Positions 44,896 through 54,019 of a stretch of DNA of 64,000 nt are shown one piece after another; the first letter of the stretch is position 1; each line of letters starts with the position of its first letter. The DNA comes from Lutibacter sp. B1. GTDB taxonomy: Bacteria > Bacteroidota > Bacteroidia > Flavobacteriales > Flavobacteriaceae. The DNA lies in the NCBI RefSeq assembly GCF_012524075.1, contig NZ_JAAZUI010000001.1, positions 248,001-312,000 of the forward strand. Direction: 5' to 3'. The notes beneath the pieces were generated by a model. It was not told where the DNA came from. It made no database searches and saw nothing but the letters and a program-made list of their open reading frames with translations. Position numbers and translations under genes: made by a program.

Positions 44896-46329
44896 ATGGA
44901 AAATATCCCTTCAAACCAATCAACTAATCATTCAAACTCTAACACACCTAATAGTGAGAGTGACTTTAAAAATATTTGGGAAAGTATAAAAGCTTTTCTA
45001 AAAGACTTGTTAGATATTAGGAATGATACCGACAAAAAAGGCACCATTGAAGATATTAAAGGAAATATATCTATGAAAGGCCATACCGCTTGGGTTTTGG
45101 TTTTTTCAATTTTAATAGCCTCTATTGGTTTAAATGTTAGCAGTACGGCTGTTGTTATTGGAGCCATGCTTATTTCGCCTTTAATGGGTCCAATTTTAGG
45201 AATTGGCCTTTCTATAGGTATTAACGATGTTGATACACTAAGACGCTCTTTAATTAACTTAGGCGTTATGGTTGGACTTAGTTTAGCAACTTCATTTATA
45301 TTCTTTTTAATTCCTTTATTTAGAACTGAAACTCCCGAACTTTTAGCAAGAACCGCACCTGATGTTCGCGATGTTTTTATTGCAATTGCAGGTGGTTTGG
45401 CATTAATTATTGCACTAAGTAGAAGAAACCAACAAACAAATACTATAGCAGGTGTAGCTATAGCAACAGCTTTAATGCCTCCTTTATGTACTGCAGGTTA
45501 CGGTTTAGCAACCTGGAATTTAAGTTACTTTGGAGGCGCTATGTTTTTATTTACAATTAACACTATTTTTATTGCTTTGGCAACCTTTGTAATTGTAAAA
45601 TTTCTACATTTTCCAATGGTAAAATATATAAATTCAGCTAAAAGAAAACGCATTTCACAAATAGCTTCTTTTATAGCTTTTATTGTTTTAGCAGGTAGTG
45701 TGTATATGTTTCTTAATTTATTAAAAGAAGACCAATTTAAACAAAATGCCCAAAAGTTAATAAATGATATAAAAGAGACAGGAATTAGTATTATTGATGA
45801 AGAAGACAAAAATATCAATTACAAAAAAAGAAGTGTTACACTTGTGGTTTATGGTAATAAATTACGAAAAGAAGAAATTGAAAATTGGGTTGCTAAACTT
45901 CCTGATTATGGGTTAGATAATACCAGTTTAATTGTGCATCAAGGTATAGATGATTCTGACATTAGAAATGAAGTGAAAAACTTAACCGATTTATATACCC
46001 AAAATCAGAAAATTATTTCTTCACGTGATGAATCTATCAAAGAAAAGGAAGACAGAATTAAACTTTTAGAATTAGAATTATCTAAGTATTACAACTCTCA
46101 AATTCCTTTTGTTCAAGTTAGCAAAGAAGCTCAAATAAATTACAACGGTTTATCTCAATTAAGCTTTGCTAAAGTTATTAAAACTAATTTTAATACTATA
46201 GACACTATAACGGTATTTAATGCAAAATGGTATGATACTGTACCAAATACTTCACAACAAGAAATACTCTTAAAAAAATGGCTTAAAACCCGTTTAAATT
46301 TAGATACTTTAATTGTTAATAAAGAATAA
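44896..46329 (+). CDS. DUF389 (TIGR00341-type) membrane protein
   Basis: This protein of about 477 residues has a soluble N-terminus, a membrane domain of about six helices with the family motif STAVVIGAMLISPLMGPILGIG (around 88-110) and IATALMPPLCTAGYGLA (around 198), then a coiled-coil C-terminal domain (about 360-400). The function of DUF389 is unknown. I start at the ATG at 44896; a TTG at 44890 is the only earlier option. It ends before a terminator shared with the tRNAs. Confidence 0.88.
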   Translation: MENIPSNQSTNHSNSNTPNSESDFKNIWESIKAFLKDLLDIRNDTDKKGTIEDIKGNISMKGHTAWVLVFSILIASIGLNVSSTAVVIGAMLISPLMGPILGIGLSIGINDVDTLRRSLINLGVMVGLSLATSFIFFLIPLFRTETPELLARTAPDVRDVFIAIAGGLALIIALSRRNQQTNTIAGVAIATALMPPLCTAGYGLATWNLSYFGGAMFLFTINTIFIALATFVIVKFLHFPMVKYINSAKRKRISQIASFIAFIVLAGSVYMFLNLLKEDQFKQNAQKLINDIKETGISIIDEEDKNINYKKRSVTLVVYGNKLRKEEIENWVAKLPDYGLDNTSLIVHQGIDDSDIRNEVKNLTDLYTQNQKIISSRDESIKEKEDRIKLLELELSKYYNSQIPFVQVSKEAQINYNGLSQLSFAKVIKTNFNTIDTITVFNAKWYDTVPNTSQQEILLKKWLKTRLNLDTLIVNKE

Positions 46330-46330
46330 A

Positions 46331-46362
46331 AAAAGCGAGCAAATTATTTGCTCGCTTTTTTT
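46331..46362. terminator. Bidirectional intrinsic terminator
   Basis: AAAGCGAGCAAA pairs with TTTGCTCGCTTT around a 3-nt loop, followed by T-runs. It separates the DUF389 gene from the convergent tRNA pair. Confidence 0.9.
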
Positions 46363-46363
46363 G

Positions 46364-46444
<81 letters not shown>

Positions 46445-46489
46445 TTAGTTTTTAAACTAAAAAACTTCTCTAATAATGAGAAGTTTTAG

Positions 46490-46562
46490 TGACCGGGCTG
46501 GGGCTCGAACCCAGGACCACCTCCTTAAAAGGGAGGTGCTCTACCAACTGAGCTACCAGGTC
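46490..46562 (-). tRNA. tRNA-Lys (TTT)
   Basis: On the minus strand GACCTGG...CCCGGTC forms the acceptor stem (one G-T pair). The anticodon stem-loop CCTCC-CTTTTAA-GGAGG gives anticodon TTT, and GGTTCGAGCCC is the T arm. The discriminator is A and CCA is not encoded. Confidence 0.96.
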
Positions 46563-46585
46563 ATTTTTTTCCTTTTTAGCGGGTG

Positions 46586-46616
46586 CAAATATAAAGGTAA
46601 TTTTTAAAAAAACAAA
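46586..46616 (-). promoter_or_regulatory. Near-perfect sigma-ABfr-type promoter for tRNA-Lys/tRNA-Tyr
   Basis: On the minus strand TTTG (46613-46616), a 19-bp spacer and TATATTTG (46586-46593) match the phylum consensus TTTG-N19-TAnnTTTG exactly. The tRNA-Lys 5' end is 23 bp downstream. A GCACCCGC tract just after it is GC-rich. Confidence 0.8.
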
Positions 46617-46624
46617 CTTCTTTT

Positions 46625-47392
46625 CTATTTTGTTTCATTTAAATATGCTTCCCTAACTTTCATAAATAAATTAGAAGAATATACAAAATTTACAATCGCC
46701 TCATTTTCAGTTTTAAATATCTCTTTATTGGTTCCTTCCCACGCTTTTACACCATCTTTTAAAAAAATAATTTTTTCTCCAATTTCCATAACCGAATTCA
46801 TATCATGTGAATTTATTACAGTTATCATTTCATATTCTTTTGTAATTTCCTGAATTAAATTATCAATTACAATCGCTGTATTTGGGTCTAAACCTGAATT
46901 TGGTTCGTCACAAAATAAATATTTTGGATTCATTACAATTGCTCTTGCAATTGCCACACGTTTTTGCATTCCGCCTGATAATTCTGCCGGGAATTTTTTA
47001 TTTGAATTATCTAAATGTACCCTGTTCAACACAAAATTTACACGCTCTAACATTTCAGAATATGTTTTTTTTGTAAACATTTTCAAAGGAAACATTACAT
47101 TCTCTTCTACAGTTAAAGAATCGTATAAAGCACCTCCTTGAAACACCATCCCAATTTCTTGTCTTAATTGCCTTTGCTGTTTAATATCTAATTCTGTATG
47201 CTTTCTTCCGTCAAAAGAAATAATTCCCTTTTCAGGAATATGTAATCCTAATAAGCATTTTAAAAAAACCGTTTTACCCGATCCGCTCTGGCCAATAATC
47301 ATACTGGTTTTTCCTTTTTCAAATGTTGTGGAAATTCCTTTTAAAACAGGTACTTCTTTAAATTCCTTATATAAATTTTTAACTTCTATCAT
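46625..47392 (-). CDS. mlaF: MlaF-type ABC transporter ATPase
   Basis: This 255-residue ATPase has Walker A GQSGSGKTVFLK, the MlaF-like signature LSGGMQKRVAIARA, Walker B YLFCDEPNSGLDP and the switch His in INSHDMNSV. It powers retrograde phospholipid transport between outer and inner membranes with MlaE, encoded directly upstream with no gap. The MlaD-type MCE protein is expected next in the operon but is not within this window's annotated neighbours. Confidence 0.92.
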   Translation of the reverse strand: MIEVKNLYKEFKEVPVLKGISTTFEKGKTSMIIGQSGSGKTVFLKCLLGLHIPEKGIISFDGRKHTELDIKQQRQLRQEIGMVFQGGALYDSLTVEENVMFPLKMFTKKTYSEMLERVNFVLNRVHLDNSNKKFPAELSGGMQKRVAIARAIVMNPKYLFCDEPNSGLDPNTAIVIDNLIQEITKEYEMITVINSHDMNSVMEIGEKIIFLKDGVKAWEGTNKEIFKTENEAIVNFVYSSNLFMKVREAYLNETK

Positions 47393-48133
47393 TTAACCTA
47401 AAAGCATTTGAGTTAAAAAATAATTTAATAAAATTATAACAACACTAGTCCAAACAACAGCTTGTGTACTTGCTCTTCCAACTTCTAAAGAACCTCCTTT
47501 AACATAGTAGCCATGATAAGCAGGTATAGTTACTATTACAAAAGCAAAAACCAATGTTTTTATTATTGCATATTTTACATAATACGGATTAAATTCAAAT
47601 TGAATACCATATAAAAAATCTTCACTATAAAATAAATCGGTTAATAAACCCGCACAATACCCTCCCAGTATTCCTAAAAACATAGCTAATAAAATGAGTA
47701 AAGGATAAAATAATAATGTAGAAATAATTTTAGGTAATACTAAATAATTTAAAGAGTTAATTCCCATCACTTCTAACGCATCTATCTGTTCCGTAACTCT
47801 CATTGTTCCAATACTTGAAGCAATATATGAACCAACTTTACCTGCTAAAATAACAGACATAAATGTAGGTGCAAATTCTAAAATAACCGATCGCCTTGTT
47901 GCAAAACCGATAATAAATTTGGGTATAAACGGATTATCAACATTTAAAGCCATTTGTATAGCAATTACCGCTCCTACAAAAAATGAAATAAAAACTATTA
48001 TTCCTAATGATTTTAAACCTAAATCTTCAATTTCTCTAAAGAACATTTCTTTAAAAACTGACCATTTTTGAGGCTTTTTAAAAACTTGTTTCAGCATTAA
48101 AAAATACTTTCCAACATGTTCTATGTAGTTCAT
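47393..48133 (-). CDS. mlaE: MlaE-type ABC transporter permease
   Basis: This 246-residue permease has five to six hydrophobic helices. The diagnostic stretch includes FVGAVIAIQMAL, EFAPTFMSVILAGKVGSYIASSIGTMRVTEQIDALEVMG. It is the membrane partner of MlaF for lipid asymmetry of the outer membrane. It abuts mlaF with no intervening base, so they are certainly co-transcribed. Confidence 0.93.
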   Translation of the reverse strand: MNYIEHVGKYFLMLKQVFKKPQKWSVFKEMFFREIEDLGLKSLGIIVFISFFVGAVIAIQMALNVDNPFIPKFIIGFATRRSVILEFAPTFMSVILAGKVGSYIASSIGTMRVTEQIDALEVMGINSLNYLVLPKIISTLLFYPLLILLAMFLGILGGYCAGLLTDLFYSEDFLYGIQFEFNPYYVKYAIIKTLVFAFVIVTIPAYHGYYVKGGSLEVGRASTQAVVWTSVVIILLNYFLTQMLLG

Positions 48134-48221
48134 TTAAATTACTTTTTGGCTAAAATATTAAATTAATGTAAGGTATATTCCTTTTGTAACATAAATTTAA
48201 TATTACCCATTAAAAAAATAG

Positions 48222-48229
48222 TAATTTTG
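48222..48229 (+). promoter_or_regulatory. Promoter -7 element for pafA
   Basis: TAATTTTG matches TAnnTTTG, 30 bp before the pafA ATG. No -33 TTTG is seen at standard spacing. Confidence 0.4.
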
Positions 48230-48259
48230 AAAATATTTATTCTTTTAAACTAATTTCTA

Positions 48260-49948
48260 ATGAAGAAACTATTTTTATTAATTTTTGTAGGCTTTACGTT
48301 TATACAATGTATCGCTGTAAAATCAAGCACTACCACTGCCACACCTGTTAAAAATTCGAATGTAACTGTTGTTGAAAAAACAAATCAACCTAAAACAAAA
48401 CTTGTTGTTGGTGTAGTAGTTGATCAAATGAGGTATGATTATTTAGTTAAATTTTATGATAAATATGGTGATGGCGGATTTAAACGGTTAATGAATGATG
48501 GCTATAATTTAAAAAATGTTCATTATAATTATATTCCTACTTATACAGCTGTTGGACATACATCAATATATACAGGAACAACACCTGTAAATCATGGAAT
48601 TATTTCTAATAACTGGTATGATAAATATGAAAAAAAATCTATTTATTGTGTTGATGATGCTTCTTATCAAACCGTTGGAGCAAATTCCGGAGGAAATAAA
48701 TCGCCTCACAGAATGTTAACCACTACCATTACCGATCAGCTACATTTAGCACAAAATATGAAAGGCAAAACTATAGGAATAGCCATTAAAGACAGGTCTG
48801 CTATTTTACCCGCAGGGCATACAGCAAATGCTGCCTATTGGTTTGAAGGAGGTGATGTAGGAAAATTTATAAGTAGTACTTTTTATATGAATAATTTACC
48901 TAGTTGGGTAACCGATTTTAATAATTCGGGTAAAGCAAACAATTATTTAAATGAAACTTGGGATACGTATTATGACATTTCAACATATACTGAAACTTTA
49001 CCAGACAATAATGAGTTTGAAGGATTATTTAAAGGAAAAAACACACCTACTTTTCCTTATAATTTAGCCGAATTAAGAAAAACAAATGGTAATTACAACT
49101 TAATTAAAGGGATTCCTGCAGGAAATTCAATTACAACCGATTTTGCTGAAGCCGCTATAATTGGAGAAAATTTAGGTAAATCGGATTATACAGATTTTAT
49201 AGCAATTAGTTACTCGAGTACTGACTATGTTGGTCATCAATTTGGAGTTAATGCAAAAGAGTTAGAAGATACTTATATTAGATTGGATAAAGACTTAGAA
49301 AGACTTTTAAATTTTTTAGATACACAAGTAGGTAAAAATAAATATACGCTTTTTTTAACTGCCGATCATGCAGCTGTACAAGTTCCTTCTTACTTAAATT
49401 CTTTAAAAATTCCTGCAGGCTATTTTAATGCAAGTGAATTTGAAGATTATGTAAATAATATTACTTTAAAATATTTTAATTCTTCTGATTTGGTAGAAGA
49501 TATCTCTAACTATCAAATATTTTTAAATAAAGATAAAATAAGAGAATTGAATTTAGACGTTCATAAAGTATCTCAGGTAATAGCCGATGAGATCATCAGT
49601 TTTGAAAACGTCTATAAATCTGTTACAGCACTTACATTACAATCAACAAGTTTTTCATCAGGTATATTACAAATACTTCAAAAAGGCTATAACCAAAAAT
49701 TTTCAGGTGATGTATTATTTATCCCTAATCCATCAACGGTAACTTACTCTAAAACCGGAACTACTCATGGCTCCGGATATATTTATGACACTCATGTGCC
49801 ATTAATTTTTTATGGAAACAACATCAAACAAGGAAAATCGGATGTTTATTACCCAATTGTTGATATAGCTCCAACTATTTCAAGTTTATTAAATATTACC
49901 GAACCAAATGGTTGTACAGGAACAACCATTATTGAAGTTTTAAAATAA
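48260..49948 (+). CDS. pafA: PafA-type alkaline phosphatase
   Basis: This 562-residue exported phosphomonoesterase of the alkaline phosphatase superfamily is the Thr-nucleophile type. VVVDQMRYDY gives the first metal Asp, IPTYTAVGHTSIYTG the nucleophile Thr region, YSSTDYVGHQFG, FLTADHAAVQVP and GTTHGSGYIYDTHVP the other metal ligands. The N-terminus has a signal peptide with a lipobox-like FIQC at Cys17, so it may be a lipoprotein. It supplies phosphate from phosphate esters, probably in the periplasm or at the surface. Confidence 0.92.
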   Translation: MKKLFLLIFVGFTFIQCIAVKSSTTTATPVKNSNVTVVEKTNQPKTKLVVGVVVDQMRYDYLVKFYDKYGDGGFKRLMNDGYNLKNVHYNYIPTYTAVGHTSIYTGTTPVNHGIISNNWYDKYEKKSIYCVDDASYQTVGANSGGNKSPHRMLTTTITDQLHLAQNMKGKTIGIAIKDRSAILPAGHTANAAYWFEGGDVGKFISSTFYMNNLPSWVTDFNNSGKANNYLNETWDTYYDISTYTETLPDNNEFEGLFKGKNTPTFPYNLAELRKTNGNYNLIKGIPAGNSITTDFAEAAIIGENLGKSDYTDFIAISYSSTDYVGHQFGVNAKELEDTYIRLDKDLERLLNFLDTQVGKNKYTLFLTADHAAVQVPSYLNSLKIPAGYFNASEFEDYVNNITLKYFNSSDLVEDISNYQIFLNKDKIRELNLDVHKVSQVIADEIISFENVYKSVTALTLQSTSFSSGILQILQKGYNQKFSGDVLFIPNPSTVTYSKTGTTHGSGYIYDTHVPLIFYGNNIKQGKSDVYYPIVDIAPTISSLLNITEPNGCTGTTIIEVLK

Positions 49949-49950
49949 AA

Positions 49951-49979
49951 AAAAGCCCTCAAAATGAGGGCTTTTTTTT
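49951..49979. terminator. Bidirectional intrinsic terminator
   Basis: AGCCCTCA pairs with TGAGGGCT around a 3-nt loop, flanked by A8 and T9 runs, between convergent pafA and the coiled-coil gene. Confidence 0.92.
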
Positions 49980-50601
49980 ATTGATTATTTTCAGGAATTA
50001 ATATTTTTTCTAACTCCTCTTTTTCTTTTTTTACTCTTTCTTTTTCCTTTTCAACTTTTTCATCAAGTTCATCTAGTTTTTGCTCTGCTTTTTTAATTTT
50101 TTCTTCTTTAAGTATGGCTTCTTCTTTGGTTATTTTTTTCTTTTCTTTTTCTTCATTTAACCTTTCTTTAGCTTTTTGAACTTTTTCTCTACCTGATCTC
50201 ACAACCTCATCACTTTCACGAATTTTATCCTCTTTATCTTTCACTTTATTTTTGGCTTGTTCAGATCTCATTTTTCCAAATTCTCTTCCGCTCATGTCTC
50301 CTTTTTGCTTTCCATACTCATTACCTTTATCCATTTTTTCTTGAACCTGCTCTTTCTTTTCTTTCATTTTTCCCTCTCCTTCTCTCATCTTATCTTCCTT
50401 TTCTTTCATCATTTTATCCTTCTTTTCTTTCATTTCATCATCAACATCTTTCATTTTCTGCTCTTTCTTTTCCTTCATTTCTTTTGCTTTTTCAACATGC
50501 TCTTTTTTAGGTTCTTTCTTTTTTTGTTGAGCATTGATTGTACTAACTCCAACAAAAGCAAAAATCAAAAGTACTGATACAATAAATTTTAAATTCTTCA
50601 T
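49978..50601 (-). CDS. Secreted, highly charged coiled-coil protein
   Basis: This 207-residue protein has a signal peptide (residues 1-24, cleaved after INA). The remainder is almost wholly Lys/Glu/Met/Asp with heptad-like spacing (EMKEKKEQKMKDVDDEMKEKK), so it is one long charged coiled coil in the periplasm or outside. No family is recognised and low complexity would mislead homology searches. It lies 12 bp after a tiny lipoprotein gene that also forms a helix, so the two may act together as envelope spacers (inference). Confidence 0.7.
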   Translation of the reverse strand: MKNLKFIVSVLLIFAFVGVSTINAQQKKKEPKKEHVEKAKEMKEKKEQKMKDVDDEMKEKKDKMMKEKEDKMREGEGKMKEKKEQVQEKMDKGNEYGKQKGDMSGREFGKMRSEQAKNKVKDKEDKIRESDEVVRSGREKVQKAKERLNEEKEKKKITKEEAILKEEKIKKAEQKLDELDEKVEKEKERVKKEKEELEKILIPENNQ

Positions 50602-50613
50602 AATTGCGCTATT

Positions 50614-50814
50614 TTAAATACTGTCTAATTCTTTAACTGCATCTTCAACCTCTTTTACTGTTTCATCTAATTGTTTAGTAGACTCTTGTACATCGGTAGC
50701 TATTGAATCTATTTTTTGAATTGATTCTTCTACTTTTTTTTCTTCTTCCTTTTTATTATTGGTACAAGCTCCAAAAATAAATAGTGCTGTCATTAAAATT
50801 AAAAGTTTTTTCAT
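50614..50814 (-). CDS. Small helical lipoprotein (Lpp-like)
   Basis: This 66-residue protein has a lipoprotein signal (lipobox IFGAC, Cys17). The mature 50 residues have heptad-spaced hydrophobics (IQKIDSIATDVQESTKQLDETVKEVEDAVKEL), predicting a single amphipathic helix. Size and layout recall Braun's lipoprotein, but there is no C-terminal Lys for peptidoglycan attachment, so this is analogy only. It probably shares a transcript with the coiled-coil gene 12 bp downstream. Confidence 0.75.
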   Translation of the reverse strand: MKKLLILMTALFIFGACTNNKKEEEKKVEESIQKIDSIATDVQESTKQLDETVKEVEDAVKELDSI

Positions 50815-50878
50815 AGAAATATATTTAATAATTAATATTAATAAGACACTAATTTGTCACATATATAATTAATGAACG

Positions 50879-51949
50879 CTAATATTTATAAACTATTGCA
50901 TTTATATTCATTCCTGCTCCTACTGATGCAAAAATTACAATATCTCCTTTATGTATTTCTTGATCTTCTATTTCTCCCTTTTTAATTAGATCGAATAAGG
51001 TAGGTACAGTTGCTACAGAACTATTTCCCAAAGTATGAATACTCATAGGCATCACATTTTTAGGAACCGGCATCTTATGCAAACGATAAAATCGTTTAAT
51101 TATAGCTTCATCCATTTTTTCATTTGCCTGATGAATAAATATCTTTTTAATATCTTTTATATCTATTTCACTTTTATCTAAGGCTGCTTTCATTGCTAAA
51201 GGAACATTATTTAATGCATACTCGTATATTTTGCGCCCATACATTTTTATATACCTTACATCCGGATCATCCGTTTTATCAAAAGAGTTTCCAAAAAACA
51301 GATAATAGCATTCATCTAATGTATCCGTTTGAGCTGCATAACTTAAAATTCCTTTTTTACTGGAGTTTTCTTCTGCTTCAACAATACATGCTCCTGCTCC
51401 GTCAGAATAAATCATAGAATCTCTGTCGTGATCATCAATAACTCTCGACAGTGTTTCAGTTCCAATAACCAAACATTTTTTGGCTATACCAACTTTAATA
51501 TATGCTTCTGCCTGAATAACACCCTGTATCCAGCCTGGACAACCAAATAAAATATCGTACGCAACACATTTTGGGTTTTTAATACCTAACCTGTATTTAA
51601 CTCTAGAGGCTAAACTAGGTAAAATATCACTTTGTATCGCCGCACTTTTTACATCTCCAAAATTGTGAGCTAAAATTATATAATCTAAATCTTCTTGGTT
51701 AATTCCTGCATCTTCAATTGCTTTTTTAGCGGCAAAATACCCTAAATCTGAAGAGTTTAAATCTTTAGTAGCGTAGCGCCTTTCTTCAATTCCTGTAATT
51801 GCTCTAAATTTTTCAATAACCACTTCATTTTCATATTCAAATGGACTGCCGTCTTCTTTTAAAAATTTATTAGTTAAAAAGTCTGAATTCTTTTTTACAA
51901 GTGTAGGAATATAACTTCCTGTACCTGTTATTACTGAATTTATTATCAT
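50879..51949 (-). CDS. 3-oxoacyl-ACP synthase III-family protein
   Basis: This 356-residue thiolase-fold enzyme is of the FabH/KAS III family. The active-site Cys is in DILFGCPGWIQG, the His in IHQANEKMDEAI and the Asn in HTLGNSSVATVPT, so the catalytic triad is complete. Insertions relative to housekeeping FabH (KEDGSPFEYENEVVIEKF near residue 32) suggest a specialised role, for instance priming branched or unusual fatty acids or resorcinol-like lipids. It is 30 bp downstream of the hemoglobin gene. Confidence 0.88.
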   Translation of the reverse strand: MIINSVITGTGSYIPTLVKKNSDFLTNKFLKEDGSPFEYENEVVIEKFRAITGIEERRYATKDLNSSDLGYFAAKKAIEDAGINQEDLDYIILAHNFGDVKSAAIQSDILPSLASRVKYRLGIKNPKCVAYDILFGCPGWIQGVIQAEAYIKVGIAKKCLVIGTETLSRVIDDHDRDSMIYSDGAGACIVEAEENSSKKGILSYAAQTDTLDECYYLFFGNSFDKTDDPDVRYIKMYGRKIYEYALNNVPLAMKAALDKSEIDIKDIKKIFIHQANEKMDEAIIKRFYRLHKMPVPKNVMPMSIHTLGNSSVATVPTLFDLIKKGEIEDQEIHKGDIVIFASVGAGMNINAIVYKY

Positions 51950-51979
51950 AATTTATTTTTGAACGGTAAATTTAAAAAT

Positions 51980-52366
51980 CTACGAATTATTTGACTCTGA
52001 AATTTTGATTTTCATTACGGTGGCTATCGATAGTGCTCTTAACTTTATTGCATGCGAATTTTCACCTTCAAACATGTCATCAACTGTAGCATTAAAGTCT
52101 GATAACCAACAATTAAAGTGATTGGAATTAATGGATGTTTTTTGATGTAATTTTTGGTGAATTTCCATGGCATTTTTACGATACCCACCCGAATAAAATA
52201 GAATGTTATCCCAAAAATCTACAAGTATTTGTAAGTGCTCTTCTAATAGTTTTGGATTGGTAAAATCTTCAAAAAAATGATACATTTTTTCATCACTCAT
52301 CAATTTTACATAAAAGCATTTTACCAATAAATAAAGATCTTCTCTATTTTCAATATCTTTCTTCAT
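51980..52366 (-). CDS. Group III truncated hemoglobin
   Basis: This protein of about 128 residues has the group III trHb pattern: YLLVKCFYVKLMSDE (B helix with Tyr), FVDFWDNILFYSGGYRKNAMEIH (E-F region) and the proximal His in EIHQKLHQ. Such proteins bind O2, NO or peroxide and are linked to microaerobic or nitrosative stress handling. The start at 52366 (MKKDIENRED) lies 7 bp after the cdd stop; the longer form from 52399 would overlap cdd by 26 bp. Confidence 0.87.
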   Translation of the reverse strand: MKKDIENREDLYLLVKCFYVKLMSDEKMYHFFEDFTNPKLLEEHLQILVDFWDNILFYSGGYRKNAMEIHQKLHQKTSINSNHFNCWLSDFNATVDDMFEGENSHAIKLRALSIATVMKIKISESNNS

Positions 52367-52373
52367 AAAATCA

Positions 52374-52856
52374 TTATAAAAACGACTTGTCGAAAGCAAT
52401 TGGAAGTAAATCTAATACCGAATCTGTTTTTATTATTTTGCCTTCTTGACCCATAAAATAAACTTCAATCGTATCTTTTTGTTTTATTTCATATTCTGAT
52501 AGTGTTTGCCTGCAAGCTCCACAAGGAGCAACGGGTTCTTTTACTATTTGGGAAGAAGAACTTGCTGAAATTGCTAATTTTAAAATTTTAATGTCTGGAA
52601 AATCGGAAGATGCTTTCCATATTGCAACACGTTCAGCACAAATTCCTGAAGGATAAGCTGCATTTTCCTGATTATTACCAATAATAATTTTGCCGTTTTC
52701 TAAAAGAAGTGCTGCACCTACAGTAAATTTTGAATATGGTGCGTATGCTTTTTGTTTAGCTTCAATAGCTTTATTCATTAAACTTTTGGCTAAATCCGGT
52801 AGTTCATTAATTGAATCGAATACGGTAATTTGAGTTTTAATTTCAACTTTTTTCAT
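52374..52856 (-). CDS. cdd: Cytidine deaminase
   Basis: This 160-residue zinc enzyme deaminates cytidine/deoxycytidine. The HAE-type motif appears as CAERVAIWKA, and PCGACRQTLSEY supplies the other two zinc cysteines; AYAPYSKFTVGAALLLENG is the substrate-binding signature. It sits between porV (20 bp upstream) and the truncated hemoglobin gene, as part of one transcript. Confidence 0.96.
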   Translation of the reverse strand: MKKVEIKTQITVFDSINELPDLAKSLMNKAIEAKQKAYAPYSKFTVGAALLLENGKIIIGNNQENAAYPSGICAERVAIWKASSDFPDIKILKLAISASSSSQIVKEPVAPCGACRQTLSEYEIKQKDTIEVYFMGQEGKIIKTDSVLDLLPIAFDKSFL

Positions 52857-52876
52857 TAAAAATTGCTGTTACATTA

Positions 52877-54019
52877 TTAATATGCCTCGTATAAATCTCC
52901 AAAATCAAACGATAGTGAAAAACGAAGTGTATTTTCCAGAGGATTATTAATATCAGAAGAATTAAATAAATATGAAATATCCATTCGTGTACTTTTAAAT
53001 TTAAATCCGGAGCCAATTGTAAAATATTTTCGAGCTCCTTTCATATCACTTTCATTAAAATAACCAGCTCTTAGTGCAAATGAATTATCGTACATATACT
53101 CAGCACCTAATGCCCAAGTATATTCTTTTAGTTCTTCACTGCCTCCATCAGGAGCGTCACCAAACGATTTAAATATTCCACTAAAAAAACTAACATCTTC
53201 TTGTATATATGGAGGTTCTCCATCATCATTAATTGATACACTTGGCGTAGGAACAAGCAATTTATTTATTTCTAAATTTAAGCTCACTTTATTATCACCG
53301 TCTAGTATAAAATCAAAACCACCACCAATTTTTAAATTAGTTGGAATAAAATTATCTTGACCATCATCAGAATAAGATACTTTAGGTCCTATATTAGAAA
53401 TGTTAAAACCACCTCTCCAAACTCCATTAAAATTTCCATAATTACTTTCTTCTGATTGGAAATAACCGGAAATATCAACCGCAAATGTATTAACAGGACT
53501 AATTGTTGAATTGGCAGACTCAATACCTAAATCGGAACGAATATAACGCAAGGTTACACCCATAGCATAGGTTTCATTTAATTTTAATGAGTAAGAACCA
53601 TCAAGAGAAAATTCATTTAATTTCTCTGTACCTTCCGGTGCGCCGTTTATATCAGTTAAATCAATTTGTCCTAAATTAAAATACTTTAAACTTGCTGCCC
53701 AAGCACTTCTTTCATCAATTCGGTTTGCAAAAGAAAAACCACCTAAAAAAACATCGTTTGTAAGTTCTCTTAACCATGGTGTATAAATAACTCCTACCGA
53801 AAATTGTGAGGACATAAATGCAAATTTAGATGCATTCCAATGTTGAGAGTTTGAATCAGGTGAAGTTGCTACTCCGATATCACCCATACCTCCTGCTCTT
53901 GCATCTGGTGCTATTAATAAAAATGGTGCTGCTGTTGTAATTGGATTTGGTACTTCTTGAGCTTTAATTTCGAAAATAACTCCTAAAGTAATTATAAATA
54001 ATACTATAAATTTTCTCAT
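52877..54019 (-). CDS. porV: Type IX secretion outer-membrane protein PorV
   Basis: This 380-residue barrel (PorV/LptO) receives T9SS cargo at the outer membrane and delivers it to the PorU sortase. A signal peptide (residues 1-20) is followed by the diagnostic start ITTAAPFLLIAPDARAGGMGDIGVATSPDSNSQHWN. The protein ends in an aromatic residue as barrels do. It is divergent from gldJ. In Flavobacterium johnsoniae porU lies between porV and gldJ; here it is missing. Confidence 0.94.
   Translation of the reverse strand: MRKFIVLFIITLGVIFEIKAQEVPNPITTAAPFLLIAPDARAGGMGDIGVATSPDSNSQHWNASKFAFMSSQFSVGVIYTPWLRELTNDVFLGGFSFANRIDERSAWAASLKYFNLGQIDLTDINGAPEGTEKLNEFSLDGSYSLKLNETYAMGVTLRYIRSDLGIESANSTISPVNTFAVDISGYFQSEESNYGNFNGVWRGGFNISNIGPKVSYSDDGQDNFIPTNLKIGGGFDFILDGDNKVSLNLEINKLLVPTPSVSINDDGEPPYIQEDVSFFSGIFKSFGDAPDGGSEELKEYTWALGAEYMYDNSFALRAGYFNESDMKGARKYFTIGSGFKFKSTRMDISYLFNSSDINNPLENTLRFSLSFDFGDLYEAY

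Noticed and set aside
50257-50577. 106-codon frame opposite the charged coiled-coil gene, rich in Phe/Leu/His
   Set aside because: It is the mirror of Lys/Glu-rich codons on the other strand and has no start context or family features.
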